From positions 70,142,665 through 70,206,664 of the forward strand of contig OZ026517.1 of assembly GCA_964019695.1 (NCBI GenBank): 64,000 bases of DNA, read 5' to 3'. A program made the position numbers and the translations under genes. Position 1 is the first letter of the stretch; every line of letters begins with the position of its first letter. A model generated the notes under the pieces. It was not told where the DNA came from, did no database searches, and saw only the letters and a list, made by a program, of their open reading frames with translations. This document shows positions 46,830-59,463 of this stretch, piece after piece. The stretch comes from Loripinus fragilis (taxonomy: Eukaryota; Mollusca; Bivalvia; Lucinida; Lucinidae).

Positions 46830-47930
46830 GACGTGGCATATTCCTGTGCGACTTTATTATTTCGCGCGTCATTGATAACGTTGTCCGTATCGCGAAGTCG
46901 CGTTGCGTTAAATGGAGCGACGTTAACGTTGGGTCTGTCTTTGACGTCAGTTCCGTTGTTTGTAGTTAATGACTTCTGGGACCTGTACCATGGTCACTAT
47001 CAATTCCTTATATAATTTCCACCAAAACTGACAAGTCAAACTTCCGCATTTCTTGCAATCACACGTTGAACCAACATTTGATTGGCCATGTAGTGCTGAA
47101 CATACATGTAACTTTGATGGTAATGCCCTAACTACAGAGCATAATAGCTTTTCCTGTCACCTTCAAGGATCTGATGGCACCAGTATTCAACCGGGCACTA
47201 AAGGCAGGGCATGTTAGTTCTGTCACTGATACTTATATACAATGTATCAGCAAGCAGCAGTCTATAAAGTCTTGCACGCGTTCTCGCAAAGGATAACCTG
47301 AGTGTTTTGTTCAACAATGGTGTATGCAACAAAAGGTGCACCTTCTGGATGTCAACAACATTGGTCAGAATATGGGGGAAGAGATCTACAGCAATACACT
47401 GTTTAACAGATTGTGACACTACCAATGTGTCGATGTGTTAGTACCACAGAAAGGTTGTTCCTATCAAACTGATAGAGAACCCCTACCCCACTAGTCCATC
47501 AACAGAGTAGGAAAAGAAACAAAGAATTGCTCTAGGCACTCATCAGTGACAAGAATCCCTAACATGTGTCGTTTATGTAAATGTGAATAAGCTGCAGTAC
47601 GACACCTTTCTGAAAAAAGTACCAAAGCCATACACATACACTGACTATTTCAAATGGCATGACCATGAGCTTACCTCAACCCTGCTTTTCTGTCCTTTAG
47701 ATGTACATACAAAGATTGAACTATCAAGTCTTTCCCATGAAAACAAGTAAGGATTTCCAGGTGTGGACAAAATGTGTGGATAATAAATGGCAAGGAAATG
47801 AGTACCTCTGGCTGAAAGAAAATTTGACTGTACCCTAACAAAAGAGTCACAGAATTATATTTCACATTTTGTGTGATATGGGTTTACCATGTTCAAAGCT
47901 CAACAACTCAAACCTTAAAAAAGATAGAAA
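46830..47930. other. LINE 5' flank and unassigned sequence
   Basis: The first bases may be the LINE 5' UTR. Plus-strand text at ~47165-47400 ('FEDLMAPVFNRALKAGH'-like) and 47600-47680 (KVPKPYTYTDYFKWHDHE) looks like broken coding sequence of unknown origin. I cannot name a family. Confidence 0.3.
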
Positions 47931-49660
47931 CATAATATGTGCAGCTTCCATTCTTTAATACAAAATGAATTAGTAAACACATTCACATTTAAAAAAATAT
48001 CAAACTATATTAGCTTCATGAATCATTTATATAGGAATAATGAAAAACATGTAACATACGTACCACTTTTGGGTGCACATTTGTATTCAAAGATCCATAT
48101 CTGTGATGCAAAAATAGCTTACTTGGATGATATAGCCAATTAGGAAATCTTACCTTATGGTTTGCACTTTTCAGAAGTCATGTCATTTACTAAAATTATC
48201 AAAGATGTTGATGGATAATATATGTAATTTACTGTTACAAGGTAATGGTGCCATTACTTACCAGCGTGCTAGCATATTGCAAAATGCTTGCAAGATGAAT
48301 CTGATAGGGGATTAATAAGCTGCATTGGAAAATTCTTTAAACCCTTGGACAATATACGAAGAGTTGCTAGCTTGGCAAGAATAGCTCTATAACTTCTATC
48401 TGATGTTTTTTATCTTTTAAGTTGTTACTCGCACATTGCAGTGTATGTTACAAACTTTCCATGAGTATTATGTTAACTATATTTGATGTCTCTATAATAG
48501 AAAAGAGGGTTTATGGTAGTTTATGTTTTGAGTTACTTCCTCAGCAAATGAGACAGAGTAAAAAGAAGTACATGGACCTATGCCAGCATGCAAATAAGTA
48601 CAAGCAGAACGTGTTGGAGACCATATCTTGAACGTTAAATGGTATTCAAAGAGTAACGTATGTAACCTGGGCTTTAAAATAGTGTAAGACACCATAATAA
48701 GGAACTTAAATCCATTTGAATAGCAGCCTAATAGAATTGCTTTATTGACGGACGGATGTAATACATGTATAGTCAATAACTGCCATACCGATACTTGGAA
48801 ATAGCATATGAAACACTAAGTAACATAAACAACGGCAAAGACTCAAGACATTTATAAAATAAATGCTAAAACTATGTAACTGTGCTATAAGAAGTTCCAA
48901 AACCTGCGCCAGACTTCAAAAAAAGTATGAGTATGTCATGTTGGAGACATTATCTGGAAAATTTAATGTTATTTTGCGGGTAACGTACGTAACATGATGT
49001 TACCCGCTAACGCTGCCACTCTCAGAGGGCTTACATATTTCATTTTGTGGCTTACATAATATAGTATCTGGAAATTATAGTTTAAAAAATTCTCCCTGGG
49101 GAAAGGTGGGGTATATAGGCAGCGCAAGGCCTAGAGAATTACATTTTACAGTTTTGTGTGATATGGGGCTACCATGTTCAAACATCTAATAACTCAAAAA
49201 GTATATGAGATAGAAACGTAAGGCTTGCAGTTTTGAAAAAGGGATTTCCTTTAATATAACACCAATTAATGAACGTAAATTGGTTCCAATAAAATTTAAG
49301 ACAAACTATATTAGATTCATTTATCATTTAAAAGGGGGTTCAATGAAAAAATGTAACATACACTACGTCGGGGGTGACTATAATTGTTTTCAAATGTCAA
49401 TATCTGTGGCCCAGTAATATTTTACTTAGAAAATATAACCAATTGGAAATCTTACCGTATCTTTTGCACTTTTCTGAAGTCTTAAAAAGAATGTTAATTA
49501 TCAAATATTTTTGGGGGTAACGTATGTAACAGGCTGTTACAGCTTAACGCTGCCATTGTCAGAGGGCTAACATGTTGCAAAATCCTTGCAAGACACTGGG
49601 CTTTAAGAAAAATATGGTCTACAAAATTACCCCTGGGGAGAGAGGTAAACCATATCTAGC
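47930..49660. repeat. Second cluster of GTAAC-dyad modules
   Basis: Three or more degenerate modules carry 14 bp dyads at 48051, 48653 (GTAACGTATGTAAC), 48980 (GTAACGTACGTAAC) and 49517 (GTAACGTATGTAAC). The dyads at 48980 and 49517 are followed by 'GCTAACGCTGCC' or 'CTTAACGCTGCC' and an end like ATTACCCCTGGGGAGAGAGG. The order of boxes is that of repeat B in minus sense. No coding sequence. Confidence 0.65.
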
Positions 49661-49963
49661 CAGTGCCTTAGTGTGCCAAATATAAGCACCCTCCATCAAA
49701 AAACGTAAAAGGAGTTCACGTACGTTACAAAGCTATAAAACATATTTTAAGCATATTTGACTTTGACCTTTGACTCCAAAGTCATGGCCATTTTTTGCAA
49801 AATATGAACACTCTCCATCAAAAATGAAAGAGTGGCTCTGGTAACTTGCCTTAAGGCAAAATTTAAGTATATTTGGCCTTGATCTTTGATTCCAATATCA
49901 AAGCGCTAATCTAAAACCTTCGTTGTTATCTACACACCATAAGCCAGCATTGTGTTTTTGTGA

Positions 49964-50167
49964 AATTGGTTTCGTTTGATTTGATTCTTTACATCCCATC
50001 AACAATCTTTCAGCTATGTAGGGACGGGTCTTCCTAGGTTGAACAAGTACTAAGCTAGGGCTAATGTGTCTTGCTAAAGGACACAACGCAGTGACGCTGG
50101 TGAGGCTCAACTCCGCGGCCCCTCGGTCTCAAGTCAAGCTATCTACCACTGGGCCACTGCGCTCCCA
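49964..50167 (-). mobile_element. SINE A with 11 bp target-site duplication
   Basis: Minus-strand head 'GGGAGCGCAGTGGCCCAGTG', tail GTAAAGAATCAAATCAAACG. It is flanked by TGTTTTTGTGA at 49953-49963 and 50168-50178. It interrupts one unit of the tandem in repeat E. Confidence 0.9.
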
Positions 50168-51707
50168 TGTTTTTGTGACCACCCTCCATCAAAATAGAAA
50201 GTCTTTAGAGTAGTTCACGACACAAGCTGTAAGACAGATTTTATGAATATTTGATCATGACCTTTGCATTTAAGGTGTAATTGGTGATCAGACTTTCGTT
50301 GTAATTTACACACCATAGGCAATCATCACACATGAATATCTGATGTCAAAAATGAAAAAAAGAGGTCCATTACGATTCATAAGACAGATTTTAAGTTTAT
50401 TCGACCTTGACCTTTGACTCATATATATCGATGATTTGTAATCTATATACCATAAGCAATCAATGTACCAAACATAAATACCCTTTATAAAAATTGTAGG
50501 AGCGGGAAAAGTCTGTTTTTTGAGACGATCATGCACTTCCGGATACAAGCATGAGACTTTCAGATTATGTTCTTTAAACCTTTCTTGTAAATATCTTCTC
50601 GTTAGCCATCGCAAATTTTTCCATTTTCAAGATGGCTAACGGAAATTTCAAGATGGCTGCCAAATTCATATGTTAAGCATAGCGGAAAGTGACAAAAAGA
50701 AGGCACATGCAGATATAAGCATGAAACTTGGTAAAAATGTTCATGAGCATGAGTAATTTGAATATTTATCATTAGCCAATCGAAATGGGCCTATTTTCAA
50801 GATGGCGGTACTAAAATCCAAGATGGCCGCTGCAAAAAAATTCAGATCAGGAAATGAAGATTTTACATGATACAAAGCAATTAAAAACATCTAACATGGT
50901 ATAATTGGATGAAATATATCATAAAATAATGGTGGTTACCTTGAATCAGCCCTTAGCTATCTGATTACTAAAGAATTAGTTTTAAAATGGACGGAAATGG
51001 TGGGGGTAAGTAAAACTGACTAAAATGCAGTGTTGTCGTCAAACAATGTTATAATGAAAATAGATGTCGTTTGCTTGTTTGCACTGCAATCACATTATAA
51101 GCAATGAATTATGTAAGTACTAGAAAAGCAATAAATAGGAACTGGAGCAATCAAATCCGCATCTCGCTCTTAAAACCAAAATGATAATAATTAAAAAAAA
51201 TACAAATAGACCAAAACACAATTAGAACAAATGGCCAATCTAGTGGGCAGATATTTCTCAAAAGGTGGCCACTCAGCAACCCAAACAGAACCTAGAGTTT
51301 AATGAACAAACACAAGGCGAGTCATCACCAAAACTTTGACACCAAAATAAATACCTATTATAATTTATGTAGGTGTGATTTAATGGTCAGATGAAATAAA
51401 TTGGGGATCTTTAAAGGAAATGTGAATAATTTGAATAAAATTAGATCTTTGTCGAACTACTATTTTTTCAAGTAAAATCATAAAAGGAATACTGGACAAT
51501 GCATATTCCTTGGTACAATGTAATAAAAGGGGCAAAGATCAGGAATCGACACAATCAACTACCACACCTGACCCAGGTTACCACATGGAAAAGTGACAAA
51601 TGCACAATTTAACATCACAAACGAGAGCCAAGTGGTCAGTCCTTTCCCAGCAGGTGATCACAAGGCCCTGCTATAAGTAGCACATCCAATTAGCCCCCCC
51701 CCTTGTT

Positions 51708-51770
51708 GACTGGTCGTAATAGCTCAAGTGGTAAAGCGTCCGTTTCCAGAGCTGGAGGTTGCAGGTTGAA
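51708..51770 (+). mobile_element. tRNA-like SINE head
   Basis: 'GTAATAGCTCAAGTGGTAAA' (A-box-like), GCGTCCGTTTCCAGAGCTGG and AGGTTGCAGGTTGAA. It lacks the conserved B box of a functional tRNA. It follows a repeat of the 'GCAAAGATCAGGAATCGACA' type (51540-51665). Confidence 0.45.
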
Positions 51771-52254
51771 AAAAAACAGCCATGTCACACTAAAATAGTT
51801 CAAAAGGAACCAATTGCTACATTGCTTGGTTCTAATCACAATAAGACATGTGATGGATTTTCTGATCTCACTCACTACTAACACAACTAACATTTTGAAA
51901 TAACTACTTAACTAAAAACACAACCATAATGTGCTTCCCAGTACTTAGTTTGCCGAATCCCATCCAGTGTCACCCTCGGTGGTTGAGATGTATCGATAGA
52001 TAGAAAGATTTGAGTTTTTGAATGCTGAATTATGAAGCTCCAGTTGCATAGGGTGGCGCTATGATTATGATCAATATTATCAAGATAATACTGTAGTGTT
52101 TAAGTCCTTTTTGAAGAAAGGATGAAAAAACTTCTCCTTTTTCCATAAATGGTGTTCTCATTTGATTCATATTTTGAGGACCCTCAAAATGCATATTCCA
52201 TACTTGTGAAGGGCCTGTATTGAAGTTTTCTGGCAAACGGCAGTAGCCCAATAT

Positions 52255-52344
52255 ATACCTTCCTACCTACCTTCCCCTACCCTACCCTAATCGAACCTAA
52301 CCTAACCTATCCTAACCTACCTACCTACCTACTTACCTTAACCT
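52255..52344. repeat. CCTA/CCTAA simple repeat
   Basis: Runs of CCTAC, CCTAA and CCTA form a low-complexity tract. A short TAGG counterpart is at 53292-53306 near the other arm of repeat E. It is not a telomere-type perfect array. Confidence 0.7.
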
Positions 52345-52415
52345 GGGCTTTCAACCTACGACCTCCAGTTCCGGAAGCGGATGCCCTACAACTTGAGCTA
52401 TTGTGACAAGTCAAA
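52345..52415 (-). mobile_element. tRNA-like SINE head, inverted partner
   Basis: The minus strand gives 'CACAATAGCTCAAGTTGTAG', GGCATCCGCTTCCGGAACTG and GAGGTCGTAGGTTGAAAGCC, similar to 51708-51770 in the opposite orientation. Confidence 0.45.
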
Positions 52416-54659
52416 AAAGGGCCTAATTATGGGAAGTGCTATTTATAGTAGGGACTCCCGCCATGAAGATTGTTCCACCACCACAAGAGAAGTGTGTGAA
52501 TGTAAAGCCAGCATACTTGAAGCATAATTTTAAAGAACCAACTGCACTGGTAATCAATGTATTCTTCCTTTGAAACCTGTCTCTGTCAGAACAAGAAAAA
52601 TTCAGTACCTTGAATATGCCATTGTAACTTATAATCTAGACGATTGTGTTATACATGTAGTAAGATGGGCAGCATACCATGCCTCAAAACATTGAGCACT
52701 GCAATTATAGCCTTGCATATCTGCTTTGCTGCCTCCAAATTGATCAGACGCAGGTATAGCACCATTTGAGACTGACGAGTCAAGTATTATTTCCTCTAGT
52801 GCCACAAAAACATGGCTTGCACACAAAGTGGCATCAGCCTTTCCTGGTATATTTATAAAACTTTGCAGTGTACATGTTTGCAATATCAGCGAATATATTA
52901 CTGTTGACTAAGAAACAGGTCGAGTCCATGCTCGATAGAAGTAGAGGTACGTAGTTGGTCACATTATGATACTTTATTCTTCTCATTGGACAAATATAGC
53001 TTTTTTCTTTTATACTTCTAACTGTAAATCTGTTTCGTCACCCTACTCGTATTGATCACGGACTATAGTAGTCAAGCAAAGAAGTAGCAAATCTATCCAC
53101 AGCGTATGTTTTGGAGTCAAATGTTGACATATGAGCTTCTTATAATTATGCTTTAACGTTCTTTTCTATTCTTATCGCCATTACATAATATTACTTATAT
53201 CGTTTTTATTATTATCATTTTTTTATTATCTCAATTAATGATAGGCCTAAATGAATACATGTGTGTTTCCTTTTTCATGTCACAAAAAATAGGGTAGGTA
53301 GGTAGGCTCTAACATTGAAATAAGACATAACATTTAAACATGATAACGGCCTATAATATTCTACTAACTATTTAATAGTGCATATGGAGTCTGAGTGAAA
53401 AAGGCCTAAATGAAGTAACTACATTATTTTAAGCCCAAAACCTTTATATGGTAGTTAGTTCTGGAAATTATTTTATTGAGTAGCGTTTAACACAGAAAAC
53501 CACTTCAAAATTTTCAATATGCCTGTTTTAGTTTTAGTTTTTTCCCAAAGGTCATTTAAATGTTTATGATATGGTAGGAAGGGGAACAGGAACGACAATA
53601 TATTTCTTTAAGCCTTATCATTAATACAAAAGTCATTGTACCAAACAGTCTGCATTCTCCTGTATTACAATCATGTTTTACTTGGAAGATATGGTAGTTC
53701 AAAAAGGAAATAATTTTATTCAATTTATTTGCATTTTACCTAATGACCCCCATTTATACTATCTGACCATTATATCTTACCTACAATAATAATAATAGGT
53801 AAAACATATTCATAGTTTATAATAGGAGTGTAGCTCAGACAAGCAAATTGACATCTAAATGTATTTCTACCATTGTTTGATGGCAACACTGCATTTTAGT
53901 CAATTTTTTGAAGAAATTTTTTGCTAATTTTCCCCCATTTTGGCCCCATTTAACCATTTTTCTCAAATAACATTTGCTAATTTCAAGAAAACCTTTACCC
54001 TTTTATGATGTATTTCATCCAATGTAACCATTTTAGATGTTGTTTTATTTCTTTGTATGATGTAAAATCTTCATTTCAAGATTTTACGTTTATTGCGGCG
54101 GCCATCTTGGATTTTAGTGCCGCCATCTTGAAAATTGACCAATTTGATTGGCTAACGAGAAAAATTCCAATAATTCATGCTAATGATCATTTCTACCAAG
54201 TTTCATGCTTGTATCCGGATGTGCATGATTATTGTCACTTCCCGCTCCACTAGAGTTCGTGTTACGAGCCATATTAAAACCGATTTTAAGTTTATTTGAC
54301 CTTGACTTTAGACTCCAAGGTCATAGTTTCTTTATATCATTCTTGTCATCTACATACCATAAGCAATCATTGTGATAAATATGAACGCACTCATATAAAA
54401 AAGTAAGCGGAGTTTGCATTAAGAGTCATACGAAATGATTTTAAGCATATTTGACCTTGACATTTGACTCCTTAAATGGACTTTGTCAGTCAAGTGCCTC
54501 CTGACGTTTGTGCTTTGTCATTACGGGTAAGAAAGTTATTTAAAAAATATCGGTATCTGAAAGCAGATAACTGGTGTCTTTATTTAAAATACCTTTTTTA
54601 AATGGCAACGGTAACGTCAGGATCAACAAAAAACTTATGAAGCTACACAAGGAAAGTAA

Positions 54660-55000
54660 GTAAGGGTGCAAAGATCAGGAATCGATACAATCAAGTACCA
54701 CACCTGACCCAAGATACCAATGGGAAAGTAACAAACTCAAAGTTAGACACCACAACAAAAGCCAAGAGGTCAGCTTTTTCCCAGCACGTGACCAAAAGGC
54801 ACAAATAAACACAAAGCAAACACACGACAGAAAAAACATATAAGATCCACAAAAGAAGTACCGCCTTGGAACGGTCAGTAAACATATTTTACTAGAGGGC
54901 TTAAACTGGTTTCACGGCGCCAACCTCACACTTAATTCAGATGTGGATCAGGACACATAGAGTTTTGGTTTGCATGAAAGACCCCTAGCTTATCAATGCA
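54660..55000. repeat. Inverted pair F, left member
   Basis: It contains 'GCAAAGATCAGGAATCGATA', a TACCACACCTGACCC box, 'GTACCGCCTTGGAACGGTCA' and a TTCAGATGTGGATCAGGACA end. It is matched in inverse by 57970-58310. Confidence 0.8.
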
Positions 55001-55156
55001 TCATCTCCTAGAACATATAAATCAAGAAATAACAAGGAGATAAAGCAAAGATAAGGACTCAACAGTAAATAAAACTGAATACCAGAGCAAAAGAAAACCA
55101 ACAGGTAAGCCCTGGTGGGCCAGACAAACAGCCAAAGCATCAGGCCCCTACCATTG

Positions 55157-55651
55157 TGGTCATACCACTACGGCAATTTGGGTCTCGTCACTTATTTCGG
55201 TGTTAAGGTAACTTTCTCATCATGTTCAATTTCTTCATTTAATCACAGATAAACGCCCCAAAATGCTTGGGTTCCGATTGATTTTTGTTCATCAATTCAC
55301 ACTGTATCTTTAGGCTTTAAAATTATATGAAAACTTTGGCGTTTGATGTCTAGGCATGAAATAACAAATTACAGTTTCGTCATCGTGGATAATAAATGAA
55401 TGACTAAACCGTAAAATTATGACTAAACCGTAATTGACAATTTTTTAATATAACTGTAAAAACACATTTAAAATCAGATTTTATCTCCGTTTAGGCAAGA
55501 CAACACAGAGGTTGTTAACTAGAGGATGCAATCTCGAAGCAAACATATTCGAAAGTTCTCATTTTTGTCAGCCTTTATTTTAAGGAAATTTTACTATTAC
55601 ACCAGAGTGGGTGACGAGACCCAAATCGCCATAGTGGTATGACTACAGTGC
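55157..55651. mobile_element. TIR element (~0.5 kb), non-autonomous
   Basis: The left end has 'TCATACCACTACGGCAATTT' and the right end, in reverse complement, TCATACCACTATGGCGATTT. Both continue GGGTCTCGTCAC, so the inverted repeats are ~35 bp or more. The interior is AT-rich and non-coding. Flanking target duplication is unclear. Confidence 0.75.
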
Positions 55652-55876
55652 CTACCATCTCATCAATAGATAAGTCTTTAAGTCGGAACCGTCATAGAGT
55701 CTTAAATCCGACCCACCAGTGTGCAATTAAAGAGGAAAGCAAAGTTGCAAACCGTGATTGGGTTGACCACCAAGCATGCAGTCTGTTGCAATACATTAAT
55801 GTTATAGCCAATCTTTATATAATGGGAAATTATTTTAATGAAATATGCTGAAAAGTTATTGATGCCAACAATTTTT

Positions 55877-56640
55877 TTAAGATATCAAATCATAGTATCG
55901 TCTATAAAATTTAGAAAATGTTTTGCGTAGTTTATGATACCGATAGCCTTGTTTAAGACGTTTCTGAGTTATCAATTTATTGCGAGTGTTGAAGTTAGTA
56001 ACATAGCAAGATGCTCTAGCAAAACGAATAAGTTGAGAGATATAAACTCCATATGATGTAGAGCGAGGAACATCATCATCTAAAAATGGGAAATTGACAA
56101 TTTTAAAATCAAAGTCGTCACGTTTATCATACATTTTGGTAGAAACAATATCATAAGAAATTGACAAATGCAAGTCTAAAAATGCGGTTTCGGTATTGGA
56201 GGTATTGGCTTTATTAAGTTGGAGATCTAAAGGGTATAATTGACTTAACATATCGTCAAAATAAACATTATTAATGTTTAAAATATCGTCCAAATATCTG
56301 GATGTAGTGTTAAACCCAGCAATAACATCAGCCTGCTTATCATCAGAAAGAGAAATCATAAAGTCCCTCTCATAACAAAACAGGTATAAATCGGCAACCA
56401 GGGGAGCACAATTAGTGCCCATAGGAATCCCAACTACTTGTCTATACAGCTTGGTGCCAAGTCGAATAAAAATGGTGTCCAACAAAAGGATCAGTGTATC
56501 ACATACATTTTGACATGACCATGCATGATATTTTTTAGGGTTTTCCGAAGTAAACAAATGCTTTTCTGTCATTACATGCAAGGTAAGGAGAGCCTTCTCT
56601 CTGGAAGTCTCCCACTGTGTTTATAGCTACCAACCAATGA
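55877..56640 (-). pseudogene. Penelope-like reverse transcriptase fragment
   Basis: The minus strand encodes 'VVGIPMGTNCAPLVADLYLF', then 'TSRYLDDILNI' (the catalytic YLDD box), LQLNKANTSNTETAFLDLHL, a KMYDKRDDFDF segment and RYHKLRKTFSKFYRR near the C terminus. The IPMGTxxAP and YLDD pair is the RT fingers/palm of Penelope-type or closely related elements. Upstream of 56560 the coding sense continues in another frame (DFQREGSPYLACNDRKAF), showing a frameshift in the 'AAAGCATTTGTTTACT' stretch. The 3' end stops at 'YDLIS' by a premature stop, and there is no GIY-YIG nuclease. It lies inside a larger inverted-repeat structure. I am sure it is an RT, less sure of the exact class. Confidence 0.75.
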
Positions 56641-57969
56641 ATTTTGGCGGCCATAACGAGAGTTGGCTGCTGTTACAATTAGAGGTTCTGTTCTATTCAG
56701 TTTCAGTATGAATGAAATAGTTTTTCGAAGTCGCTCAATCAGTTCTGGTATTTATATGGAGTCGGATTCGATCGAAGTAAAAACCTTATTCTACCATTAA
56801 AAAATGTGCCGTGATCATTTTTGACAATAAAAAATACAAAAATAAAGTTGAATCGCGAAGATACTGGTTTTGTTAATATTAAGTTATATACTTAAACCAA
56901 TTTCAAATCGGTCACATTTCGAACTCATTATTTCTGACCAAACGCTTATAAAATTGAAACGAATTTTTGCCTTAATATGCGCATTTTAATGGGCAAAATA
57001 CGTTTAGCGGTGTTTTTGAACAGTTTTCTTTTGCTTCAAAGTTTTGTGGTTTAAAATGCAAAGATCTACTTTTTTAAGAAAAATAGTTTTGAGAGTTTTT
57101 TTTTAAAAAATAAAATTGATGTTTAGGTGGTTACAAACTGGTCTGTCCGACTTGAAAAAACACCAAACAATTCAAATTTTGCTTATCGTAGAATTTTTAC
57201 GCATTTTTTAAATGTTGCATTTTTCAAATTTTTACGAGATTTTTGAAAACCTTCAGTAGCTCCTGGTATAATTGTTAAATGCACTTAATTCTATTCGAAC
57301 ACTGTAGGCCAAACACAGTAGAACTTGATTAGTCCATTTTTTGGCGATTATAGGTTAACGACTACTGTACACTTCCCGTTTCAATGTGAAAGTTAAAAAA
57401 AATGATTTGGTAGCATTATGATTTCGTTTTTCGTTTTTTTCAATTCTTAAAGAAGATCGGCGACGTCTGGTGATAATGAATACTCGCTGACAATTTCAAT
57501 GCCGTGTCACTGATAATAAAGTGTACAGAGCAGTGCAAATTATCTATTTAAAATGCGAGCTTAAACCTGAATTTCAATGATTAACCTGCTAAAAGTGTTT
57601 GTATTATGTTGTTGAGTAGCAAACACGACGAGTCCAATAGAAACAATACTTTTGAGGTTTATTTTCTTATATCACGGTAGCCCGTAACATCTTCAAACAA
57701 ACAAAAACGTTAATTGATAAAGGCTCTGTGTTATGGTTTATATCATAGAAAAGTTTGACTTTTTGAAATGAGGGTACCTTTTCTCTAACTTCGTCCGTGC
57801 ATGAAGTACACGTCATTTTTAAATGAAATAACTTGCAGAGTCTCTGCAAAGTATTTCTTCATTCAAAAAACATGCATTTTATAATCCCTATGTTTCACTT
57901 TCTGAACTAGCGTAAAAATTTAAGGTGACCGATTAGAATGTGGTTTTAGTATATTATAGCTATAAGGCA
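56641..57969. other. Unassigned AT-rich sequence
   Basis: No gene, repeat or structure was recognised. It lies between the Penelope-like fragment and the right member of inverted pair F. Confidence 0.4.
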
Positions 57970-58310
57970 AAAGGGTCTTTCATGCAAACCAAATATCTAT
58001 GTGTTTTGATCCACATCTGAATTAAGGGTGAGGTTGGCGCCATTAAACCGGTTTAAGCCCTCCAGTAAAATATTTTACTGACCGTTCCAAGGCGGTACTT
58101 CTTTTGTGGTTCTTTTATTTTTTTTCTATCTTGTGTTTGTATGTTTTGTGCGCGTCTGTTTATATGAGCTTTGTGGTCACCTGCTGGGAAAGGGCTGACC
58201 TCTTGGCTCTCGTTTGTGGTGTCTACTGTGAGTTTGTCACTTTCCCATTGGTATCCTGGGTCAGGTGTAGTACTTGATTGTATCGATTCCTGATCTTTGC
58301 ACCCTTTATA
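57970..58310. repeat. Inverted pair F, right member
   Basis: 'TTTTGATCCACATCTGAATT', TGACCGTTCCAAGGCGGTAC, 'GGGTCAGGTGTAGTACTTG' and a TATCGATTCCTGATCTTTGC end. It is the reverse complement of 54660-55000. The ~3 kb enclosed holds a TIR element and the Penelope-like fragment. Confidence 0.8.
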
Positions 58311-58589
58311 CTTACCTTAAGTTGATACAGGACCCATGTCAAAAGATAACCGAGTTTTTTTATAAAAGTAAGAGTTATCTTCATTTATTGCCTTAAAACG
58401 TACAAGTATTGGCGTTCACAAAAAATAAATAATTTATAAACATATCTGTATGACCAAATATATTTTGACCGCCTGGTCCAGTTTCACCCCTCAATACGTC
58501 CAAGTTATACGTGGTCAGACAATTCTGGTCAGAAAAAGTTAATATTCATGCGTTTTCAATGTATGAACTATTAGCTTATAATGTGCCTT

Positions 58590-58690
58590 GCCCCATGACA
58601 CAACACTATGACTCTGGTGATTCAAAATTAGCAATGATTCTTCGATCCCTAGTTAAACACTCTATGAACTGAGCCACTGTGCTTCGTATG
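58590..58690 (-). mobile_element. Degenerate SINE A fragment
   Basis: The minus strand shows the head text 'GCACAGTGGCTCAGTTCATA', GAGTGTTTAACTAGGGATCG and a weak body. A second head-like scrap is at 58988-59045 on the plus strand. The rest of 58311-59460 is unassigned. Confidence 0.45.
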
Positions 58691-59463
58691 TCCATTATAT
58701 TTGCAAATATGACGTCGTGGGTGGTAGGACTCTCCCTTTTTTAGCTTGGGTGAAACCAAATAGCAAAATATTGGACACTGTAATAGCGCTCGCCGAATGC
58801 TGGGGTGTGCCTTTGCGCTATTTTTAGCTAGCCAGTGGGGAGTTTTTTTTGACTGAGGCTTGTTTTGTATATATATGCGAGTTGTGAATACTCTTATATG
58901 GCCGTTCACATATGCATGCTTGTCTTAGCATTAACTAATTGCCTTTATGAAAAGAACTAAACTCGTGTATCATCCCTTCTTTACCCATTGACGCAGTGGT
59001 AGAATGTTCAACTTGAGACCAAGAAGTCCCTGGTTTGAGCCCTATTGCTTGTTTGTTTGTTTACTTATTTGTTTGTTTGTTTGTGTTTGTCATGGGAGTG
59101 ATATAACGACATGCATTAAAATCGATATACCACTAGTGGTTTACAAATTTTGGTAACGCTATGTATTGACGTCCGTAATGGTTTCTAATATAATTATATG
59201 GCAACATCAAAACGTAGTTCCACGCAATTTTTAAACGCGATTTAAAAGTAGTTTTAGAGTCATAAATAAATAGAAACTAACAGTCATGCTCATGTATTAT
59301 TAGATTTGTTGAGCTTGTCACGAAAAAGTGACAAAATTATTCTTGGCAAGCCTCGCATTTCATCTCTTTTTTACAACTCGTTTAATCACTTCAATATTTA
59401 GATCAAACGTGATTTTCTATGCTTTACTACCTGCTTGGAGGGGGTGGACAGGGGGGGTACCCA

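Larger units (their letters stand above)
49690..54500. repeat. Long inverted repeat E
   Basis: The left arm (about 49690-51450) and right arm (about 53400-54500) share inverted text. Examples: AAGATGGCGG / CCGCCATCTT, 'CAAGCATGAGACTTTCAG'-like against 'CATGCTTGTATCCGGATGTG', and AACACTGCATTTTAGTCA on the right against TGACTAAAATGCAGTGTT on the left. The outer part is a ~150 bp tandem of 'TTTGACCTTGACCTTTGACT' units. The left arm is interrupted by a SINE. The loop (51.5-53.3 kb) has two tRNA-like heads facing each other. Confidence 0.7.
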
